Origin: Cyclobacteriaceae bacterium
GTDB lineage: Bacteria; Bacteroidota; Bacteroidia; Cytophagales; Cyclobacteriaceae
Assembly (NCBI GenBank): GCA_025455445.1
Contig: JALOMN010000027.1
Span: 1-11,308 of the forward strand
DNA: 11,308 nt
Direction of reading: 5' to 3'
Numbering within the stretch: the first letter of the stretch is position 1; every line of letters begins with the position of its first letter. The position numbers and the translations under genes were made by a program. The notes beneath the pieces are model-generated. The model had not been told where the DNA came from. It made no database searches and saw only the letters and a program-made list of their open reading frames with translations. Below are positions 5,913 to 11,308 of this stretch, piece by piece.

Positions 5913-6974
5913 TTAAAGAAAGTCAATATCCACATTGAGTGGATAGCGCATTAAAAACTCAAGCGCTTCCTGCACGGTCATTCCTTCAAACAACACTTTG
6001 TATAACCTGTCTGTAATCAAGGCGCGTACTTTATAATGATCGGCACATTTTTTTGCGATCCGCACGGTGTTAACACCTTCTGCAACTTCATGCATATCGG
6101 CTAAAATATCAGTTAGCTTTTCGCCTTTTGCCAGTCGATAGCCAACCGTAAAGTTTCTACTCATCGGACTATTACAGGTAGTAACCAAATCACCAATTCC
6201 AGCCACACCTAAAAATGCTTTTAAGTCACCACCCAATGCTCTGCCCAGATACACCATTTCAACAGCCCCGCGACTGATTAAAAGACCTTTTGCATTTTCT
6301 CCGTAACCAAGTCCACTGAGGGCACCGGATGCAATGGCAATAATATTCTTTAACACACCGGCAATTTCTACGCCCACAATGTCATTGTTTTCATATACCT
6401 GAAAACGATCGTTGCGCAGCAATTTTTTACCAAGCTGACAAACTTCATTGAAATGACTAGCCACCACCGTGGCTCCGGGTTGCCGTTGTGCAAGTTCTTT
6501 CGCGAGGTTAGGTCCTGCCAGGCATCCTACTCGCACCACCACACTTTCTTCTCTGATTACTTCGCTCATGGTTTTCACCTGCTGGCGGGTAAGGGTTTCT
6601 ACGTCTTCGATAGTTTTCCCTTCCGGCAGAGTAATATCAAACCCTTTAGTTCCATGAATTAAAATGTGATACGGGTGAAGGTATGGTGATAGTTGCTTCA
6701 TCATACTTCGAAAATGTGCGGAGGGCACCATAGGAAAGAGTACATCGCACTGACTTGCAATGTAAGCCAGATCGTGTGTCGGTTCGATATTCGAATGTAA
6801 CTGGTAGCCGCGATGCTGATGGGTTTCTAAAATCTTCTTTACATCGGCTTCGTTGCGCGCATATAAAATTACCTTTCTATTGAGGGCAAGAATATTGGCA
6901 ATTACGGAGCCAAAATTTCCTGCGCCAATTACCCCAATCGGTTTATCAGATATATTGCTCAAGGTCATAGCCAA
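5913..6974 (-). CDS. gpsA: Glycerol-3-phosphate dehydrogenase [NAD(P)+] GpsA
   Basis: GpsA reduces dihydroxyacetone phosphate to sn-glycerol 3-phosphate, the backbone of phospholipids, in the cytosol. The 353-residue form has the family size (about 335). Features are the Rossmann motif GVIGAGNFGSVIA (residues 14-26), PMVPSAHF (81-88), HGTKG (107-111), the GPNLAKELA segment (154-162), VEIAGVLKNIIAIASG (202-217) with K209 as the expected catalytic lysine, and SRNFTVG (272-278) contacting the cofactor. ATG 6974 and ATG 6968 are both possible; 6968 gives the tidier N-terminus MTLSNISDKPIG. Either way the start lies inside the 3' end of the plsB-like gene (29- or 23-bp overlap), so translation is probably coupled. 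The neighbour is the acyltransferase that would use its product. Confidence 0.97.
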   Translation of the reverse strand: MAMTLSNISDKPIGVIGAGNFGSVIANILALNRKVILYARNEADVKKILETHQHRGYQLHSNIEPTHDLAYIASQCDVLFPMVPSAHFRSMMKQLSPYLHPYHILIHGTKGFDITLPEGKTIEDVETLTRQQVKTMSEVIREESVVVRVGCLAGPNLAKELAQRQPGATVVASHFNEVCQLGKKLLRNDRFQVYENNDIVGVEIAGVLKNIIAIASGALSGLGYGENAKGLLISRGAVEMVYLGRALGGDLKAFLGVAGIGDLVTTCNSPMSRNFTVGYRLAKGEKLTDILADMHEVAEGVNTVRIAKKCADHYKVRALITDRLYKVLFEGMTVQEALEFLMRYPLNVDIDFL

Positions 6975-8643
6975 CCAACCGGTTATGGTAGTAATACAAT
7001 ACGGTGAGATCTTGCGTGACTATATTTCCTTTTTTATTCAGTAACAACGGACGCTTCAGATGGAAAATACCTACGTTTTCTATTCCCAGTTTAAGTACCT
7101 CATCAGCTTTGCCTTTCAGGTGAGTGGCGAAATATACTTTGCCTTCCTCGCGCAATTCGTAAATCTTTTTGCGCACTCGCTTAAAGGTTGCTCTGAACTC
7201 AGCATAGTCGAGCTCAAGATCTTCTTCGGGTAAACGCAGCAAACTAAATAAGTCAAGCTTAGGAAATTTACGTTGCCACATTTCAAAGGCAACAAATGCG
7301 GCTACATGGCTTGCAAATACCCGATTGATGCGGTGATATTCGGATACGATTTTTTGACTAAGCATACGGGTGTATTCATCTTCGCGTTGCTTATCAATTG
7401 AGATTTGACCGTTAGAAATAAAGTAATCCCGCGTGTGTATGTGTCTTCCGTTATTGTCAATGCTGTGACCTTCCTCATCCACATAATTGCCCATTACATC
7501 CAATGCCGGGCCTATTGATACAGAGATGTTGGATCCTTTTGTGAAGAACTTGAACATAAACGCAAGCAACTTGAAACTGCCATATTTATCCTGCTCCGGG
7601 AAATATTTATCCTGGCCTTTTACCTGAAGGTAATCATCAATCATATCCGGTGCCTCCAGTACAAAATTGTAATTCAATGTAACGGGCACAATAAATATTT
7701 TCCTTACTTCAGGTGCTTCAGGATTATCCATATACAGATTGCGCTGTGCTTCAATAGCTGTACTGAGTAATCCAAGCTTAAGTTGCTTTTCTATTTTGCC
7801 AGAGCGAGAGCGCGTGCCACCAGGGAAAAATAAGCTGTGTGCACCTTTTTGAATAGCCAGATTTGAATACATCTTAAGTGTTTCGAGGTAAGGCAGATTT
7901 TTCTTTCTGCGATCTACCTTATAGGCACCCAAACTATTCATGAAGTAGGCAAATATTTTTATGTTGAACAGGTTAAGACCAGCCCCATAAATAAATGCGG
8001 GCAATCCTAATGAATGAATTACCCAACCAATAAGAATAGAATCAAGATTGCTGAAGTGCGTAGGCACCATCACCACGGTTCCTTTTTTAGCCAGCTTGCG
8101 CAGCATTTTTACTTTACCGACAATTTGAATTTTGTCTCTCAGAGTATATTGACTGCGAAAGAACGCACCGAATTTTTTAACTCTTGCACCATTAAGCAAA
8201 CGAGAGAACCAGAATTTGATTACCTCGCGTGTAACCCTGTATGAGTTTGGTTTAAAGTCACCTGCAATTTCGTTGGCATATCGCAATACTATCTTGCCAA
8301 GCAAATCATCAAGAGGCTTTTGGATATCATCTTGATTTTGAGCACTTAATTCAACTAATTCATTTTTAACGGATGCCCAGAAGCGCGAATCATCTTTGGG
8401 ATCTACGCGCCAGGGGTTGCGTTTGATCCGGTTTTGCTCACGATAGGCCGTAGCCTGCAGATCATCAAAAAGTTGTTTGGTATTTGGACGTAATTCTTTT
8501 ATACGAGTTTGCGACTTAAGCGCTACTTCCTCTATAAACTCCTTACGGTTTTTACTCAACTGGTAAACCGGCCAATCCGGAATCCCTTCCAGAATAGGTT
8601 TATAGGGTCGGTTTTTATTCTTCTTTTCTTCCAGTGTGTGCAT
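6946..8643 (-). CDS. PlsB-like glycerol-phosphate acyltransferase
   Basis: A 565-residue member of the glycerolipid acyltransferase (PlsB/PlsC) superfamily, probably acylating sn-glycerol 3-phosphate or its 1-acyl form. Numbered from the ATG at 8643, motif I is VPTHFSNLDS (193-202) with the HX4D pair H196/D201; motif II is SLGAYKVDRR (237-246); motif III is FFPGGTRSRSG (272-282); motif IV is FIVPVTLNY (317-325). The motif III glutamate of PlsC (FPEGT) and E. coli PlsB (VEGGR) is a glycine here. A helical N-terminal extension of about 185 residues and a C-terminal part of about 200 residues make it far longer than PlsC (about 240) and shorter than E. coli PlsB (807). A longer frame with a TTG start at 8670 exists, but that TTG is inside the promoter -7 element. 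It overlaps gpsA downstream. Confidence 0.87.
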   Translation of the reverse strand: MHTLEEKKNKNRPYKPILEGIPDWPVYQLSKNRKEFIEEVALKSQTRIKELRPNTKQLFDDLQATAYREQNRIKRNPWRVDPKDDSRFWASVKNELVELSAQNQDDIQKPLDDLLGKIVLRYANEIAGDFKPNSYRVTREVIKFWFSRLLNGARVKKFGAFFRSQYTLRDKIQIVGKVKMLRKLAKKGTVVMVPTHFSNLDSILIGWVIHSLGLPAFIYGAGLNLFNIKIFAYFMNSLGAYKVDRRKKNLPYLETLKMYSNLAIQKGAHSLFFPGGTRSRSGKIEKQLKLGLLSTAIEAQRNLYMDNPEAPEVRKIFIVPVTLNYNFVLEAPDMIDDYLQVKGQDKYFPEQDKYGSFKLLAFMFKFFTKGSNISVSIGPALDVMGNYVDEEGHSIDNNGRHIHTRDYFISNGQISIDKQREDEYTRMLSQKIVSEYHRINRVFASHVAAFVAFEMWQRKFPKLDLFSLLRLPEEDLELDYAEFRATFKRVRKKIYELREEGKVYFATHLKGKADEVLKLGIENVGIFHLKRPLLLNKKGNIVTQDLTVLYYYHNRLVGYDLEQYI

Positions 8644-8667
8644 ATCAGTTTCTCTTGCAAGGGGCGC

Positions 8668-8699
8668 CAAAGTTAAGGGCTCCGTTTACATCTACCAAA
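8668..8699 (-). promoter_or_regulatory. Bacteroidota-type promoter of the plsB-gpsA unit
   Basis: On the minus strand TTTG (8699-8696), 20 bases, then TAACTTTG (8675-8668) match the Bacteroidota -33/-7 consensus fully. Transcription should start near 8661-8662, giving a leader of about 18 nt before the ATG at 8643. It lies 5 bp after the stop codon of the upstream small gene, so plsB-gpsA can be transcribed separately from it. Confidence 0.72.
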
Positions 8700-8704
8700 A
8701 TCTC

Positions 8705-8953
8705 TTATATAACCTCATTTCTTGACATCGATTCGGAAAGTGATAATGACATCTCTCTGAATCTCGTCTCAGCCTCACTCAAAAATTCTTTATCCAGAAT
8801 TTTTTGTACATCCATATCGGAAGTTACATCAAATTCACTCACCTTAAATGTTTGCTCTAATGCTGAATCTTCCAGCTTAATTAAATACCGGTTATTCCAA
8901 TTAAAAATAGTGATTTTAAGAGTGGGGTGGGGTATTTCTCCAACTACGCGCAT
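8705..8953 (-). CDS. Small conserved-type hypothetical protein (82 aa)
   Basis: An 82-residue cytosolic protein with no signal peptide, membrane segment or cysteine. The first 45 residues look like alternating beta strands (GEIPHPTLKITIFNWN, RYLIKLEDS, LEQTFKVSEFDVTS). The remainder looks helical (DVQKILDKEFLSEAETRFREM), an alpha/beta layout consistent with a genuine small fold. From memory it resembles short uncharacterised Bacteroidota proteins that begin with a G-x-IPHP-x-x-KITIF pattern; this could not be tested here. It precedes the plsB-like gene on the same strand, 61 bp away with an intervening promoter. The start ATG at 8953 is the only sensible one. No promoter of consensus quality was found upstream. 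Function unknown. Confidence 0.65.
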   Translation of the reverse strand: MRVVGEIPHPTLKITIFNWNNRYLIKLEDSALEQTFKVSEFDVTSDMDVQKILDKEFLSEAETRFREMSLSLSESMSRNEVI

Positions 8954-9140
8954 GTAATTCAGTCTATTATTGTTTCAATTTATTCAAATGAAGCTATTTT
9001 GTATCATAATATTAAATTCACCCCTAATATTTGGCAGCTTTTAACGTTCAAGTTTAAAAAATACTTTTATCAAGCTTCATTTTGTTGTTACTTGTAACCT
9101 AACTCTTTCTTGGATGTTTTACTTTTGAGGATTGAACGGA
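8954..9140. promoter_or_regulatory. Divergent intergenic region with inverted repeats
   Basis: This AT-rich 187-bp spacer separates the minus-strand small gene from the plus-strand secreted-protein gene. A 10-bp inverted repeat, AAATGAAGCT (8986-8995) and AGCTTCATTT (9073-9082), has arms 77 bp apart. A close inverted repeat GTTAC-TT-GTAAC lies at 9087-9098. TACTTTTG (9120-9127) fits the -7 consensus for the plus-strand gene, but the nearest TTG is 25 bases upstream and the leader would be only about 8 nt. GAGG (9127-9130) could be a ribosome-binding site. Confidence 0.3.
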
Positions 9141-11308
9141 ATGATAAAGAAAGCGATACCATTATATCTGAAACTATCAGTAATTACCCTGCTTCTGCTC
9201 CTGGCATTTTCATCATCCATAAGGGCAACTCATTTAAGAGCAGGTGAAATTACTTTGGATAGAGTGAGTTGCACCGAGCTTACTTTTAAAATTACGATTA
9301 CGGTTTATACGGATACCGGCTCACCCATCAAATTTGGCGATGGTGACTTAAATTTTGGAGATGGCAGTCCAATTTTCAGAACCCCCACTGTTGATAATAT
9401 CAGAAGACCAGATTTAGGTCCTGAAATCGGGTTGGCAGTATTTACTATTTCTCACACCTTTCCTGGTCCGGGCAAGTATACAATCAGCTATCTCGAGCCT
9501 AACCGAAATGCCGGTGTTTTGAATATGACCAATTCTGTTGAAACGCGGTTCTATATTGAAACACAAATTATTATCGATCCATTTTTGGGATGCAGTAATA
9601 CACCCAGACTGCTGGTGCCACCTATTGATAAAGGTTGCACAGGTGCAGCATTTTATCACAATCCGGGTGCATACGATCCGGATGGCGACAGTCTCTCATA
9701 TGAATTAACTATTCCAAAACGAGATAAGGGTGTGAACGTAAATGGTTATCTTGATCCCAATGCGAAAACATTTTACGACCGAGCTGGCATAGATTACAGC
9801 ACTGCCAATGAAGATGGTACTGATGAACCAACATTTTCAATCGATCCTGTAACAGGTACTTTATTATGGGATGCCCCGGGTGCTCCTGGCGAATACAACA
9901 TTGCGTTTATCATAAAAGAATGGAGAAAGGTGCGTGGCGTGTGGTTGCAGCTTGGATATGTGATACGCGACATGCAGATAATTGTAGAAGATTGTTTAAA
10001 CAGGCGCCCAGAGCTGGAAGTACCTCCTGATATCTGTGTGGAAGCGGGTACATTAATAAATCAGGAAATATTTGGCTTTGATCCGGATTATGACAGTGTA
10101 AAAATTGAAGCCTTCTCAGAAGTATTTACGATCAATCCATCACCCGCAACGGTTACGCCCGATCCGGCAATATACCAATATACAGCGCCAGGTGTGAAAG
10201 GCAGAATGGAGTTTGAGTGGCAGACTACCTGTGATCACGTGCAGGATCAACCTTACCAGGTTGTGTTTAAGATTACAGACAAATCAACCAGTGGCTCTAA
10301 GCTGGTTCAATTTAAAACCTGGCAAATCAGGGTAGTGGGTCCGGCACCTAAGTGGCAATCGGCTACAGTGAATCTTGGAACCCGCACTGCCAAGTTAGAT
10401 TGGGAGCCATATATCTGCCAGGCAAATGCTGAAATCATTCAAGTATGGCGTAGAGTAGATCAGTTCGCATATACTCCTCCGGAATGTGTTACAGGTATTC
10501 CGGAAAGTTTGGGTTATACTAAAATTGCAGAAGTACCTATTAATACCACTACGTTCAATGATAGTAATAATTCCCGCGGATTAGCAGTTGGTGCTGCCTA
10601 TTGTTACAGACTGGTAGCGGTTTTCCCTCAACCCGGTGGAGGTGAAAGTTATGTTTCGCAGGAAATTTGTTTGCCGCCAATTTTAGCAGATGCTCCTGTA
10701 ATTACTAATGTAACTATTGATATTACCAATCGCACTGCCGGACAGGTAACTGTTAAGTGGCGACCACCATTTAATGCATCAACCACACAATTTCCGCCAC
10801 CCTATCAATATGAGGTGCAACGTGCCGAAGGGTTCTCAGGTGATCTGCGATTAACTTCTGCCTTTCCGGGAAGAAGGTCTGATACGGTATGGGTTGATAC
10901 AGGAATTAATACACTCGATTTGATTTATAATTATAGGGTAACAGCTTATGCCAGTGACGGCACACGAATTGATGTTTCGCCCACTGCTTCTACTGCTTCT
11001 ACTGTAAGACTTGAAACAAGTCCGCAGCTAAAAAGAATCGCATTGGCATGGAATGCAGATGTGCCATGGTCGAACAATACACAAGATTACCCTCGCCACC
11101 TTATTTACCGCGGGCCTGCAAATTCTACTGAAGCGCAGTTGGTGCTGATTGATAGTGTGGATGTGAATCAATATCAATTTCAGTATATCGACTCAGGTCA
11201 GTACCTCAATCAAGATTTAATTGAAACTCAGGTGTATTGTTATCGCGTAATGACTCGCGGAGCTTATGGTAATCCAAGAATCATAGAGCCGTTGAATAAC
11301 TTTTCACA
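9141..11308 (+). CDS. Large secreted PKD/FN3-type surface protein, 3' end outside window
   Basis: The frame stays open from ATG 9141 to the right edge (722 codons), so the gene is truncated by the window. The N-terminus MIKKAIPLYLKL followed by a leucine-rich core and SIRA-T is a signal peptide with likely cleavage after residue 29. THLRAGEIT follows, a start I associate with Cytophagales surface proteins. Residues about 35-125 look PKD-like (FGDGS near 72-76, HTFPGPGKYTISY). Two Ig/cadherin-like modules follow, with DPDGDS (179-184) and DPDYDS (314-319) as possible Ca2+ sites and paired cysteines. Three FN3-like modules begin near residues 401, 517 and 623. Such proteins usually end in a gliding-motility-associated C-terminal (type IX secretion, type B) domain; that end cannot be seen, so this is an inference. 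Probable role: cell-surface or extracellular adhesin/structural protein. No catalytic motif was seen. Confidence 0.85.
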   Translation, partial: MIKKAIPLYLKLSVITLLLLLAFSSSIRATHLRAGEITLDRVSCTELTFKITITVYTDTGSPIKFGDGDLNFGDGSPIFRTPTVDNIRRPDLGPEIGLAVFTISHTFPGPGKYTISYLEPNRNAGVLNMTNSVETRFYIETQIIIDPFLGCSNTPRLLVPPIDKGCTGAAFYHNPGAYDPDGDSLSYELTIPKRDKGVNVNGYLDPNAKTFYDRAGIDYSTANEDGTDEPTFSIDPVTGTLLWDAPGAPGEYNIAFIIKEWRKVRGVWLQLGYVIRDMQIIVEDCLNRRPELEVPPDICVEAGTLINQEIFGFDPDYDSVKIEAFSEVFTINPSPATVTPDPAIYQYTAPGVKGRMEFEWQTTCDHVQDQPYQVVFKITDKSTSGSKLVQFKTWQIRVVGPAPKWQSATVNLGTRTAKLDWEPYICQANAEIIQVWRRVDQFAYTPPECVTGIPESLGYTKIAEVPINTTTFNDSNNSRGLAVGAAYCYRLVAVFPQPGGGESYVSQEICLPPILADAPVITNVTIDITNRTAGQVTVKWRPPFNASTTQFPPPYQYEVQRAEGFSGDLRLTSAFPGRRSDTVWVDTGINTLDLIYNYRVTAYASDGTRIDVSPTASTASTVRLETSPQLKRIALAWNADVPWSNNTQDYPRHLIYRGPANSTEAQLVLIDSVDVNQYQFQYIDSGQYLNQDLIETQVYCYRVMTRGAYGNPRIIEPLNNFS

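Noticed and set aside
9414..9659. An 81-codon minus-strand frame inside the large secreted-protein gene.
   Set aside because: The plus-strand frame is continuous over 722 codons with a signal peptide and domain repeats, and the antisense frame shows no motif.
10983..11003. Short tandem repeat ACTGCTTCT x2 plus ACT, encoding TASTAST.
   Set aside because: Two copies only, within an inter-domain linker of the secreted protein; unlikely to be a phase-variation tract.

Overview
The window looks like the chromosome of a Bacteroidota bacterium, most likely of the order Cytophagales. The reasons are moderate to low GC, promoters of the Bacteroidota type (TTTG, about 19-20 bases, TAnnTTTG) in front of greA and the plsB-like gene, little reliance on Shine-Dalgarno sites, an MgtE and a small hypothetical protein that read like Bacteroidota versions, and a large secreted PKD/FN3-type protein of the kind usually exported by the type IX secretion system. 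The lineage is an inference from these traits; no rRNA is present.

Layout. 1-216: no assignable gene, one terminator-like hairpin. 217-603 (-): small TerB-like protein. 693-1712 (-): pdxA (vitamin B6 synthesis), divergent from 1814-2596 (+) rsmA/ksgA (16S rRNA dimethylation), which overlaps 2583-3938 (+) mgtE (Mg2+ channel/transporter). 4047-4895 (+): membrane-anchored pentapeptide-repeat protein. 4896-4973: a consensus promoter followed at once by a strong intrinsic terminator. 5026-5502 (+): greA, then 5515-5907 (+) a HIT-family protein. These converge on a minus-strand pair: a PlsB-like acyltransferase (6946-8643) overlapping gpsA (5913-6968 or 6974). 8705-8953 (-): small Bacteroidota-type hypothetical protein. 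9141-11308 (+): the first 722 codons of a large secreted multidomain protein that runs off the right edge.

Functional links. GpsA makes sn-glycerol 3-phosphate and the PlsB-like enzyme is the kind that acylates it, so the overlapping pair forms a phospholipid-entry unit. RsmA and MgtE are translationally coupled and both relate loosely to ribosome state (rRNA methylation, Mg2+ supply). GreA with the HIT protein forms a transcription/nucleotide-metabolism pair.

Most of the window is housekeeping. The most interesting signal is the greA leader: the best promoter in the window fires directly into a perfect 13-bp hairpin with a U-tract, predicting a roughly 40-nt RNA plus attenuated read-through into greA. 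This resembles the GraL short transcripts of the E. coli greA leader but is built from unrelated, Bacteroidota-specific sequence. I see no CRISPR array, insertion sequence, tRNA, rRNA or phage genes.
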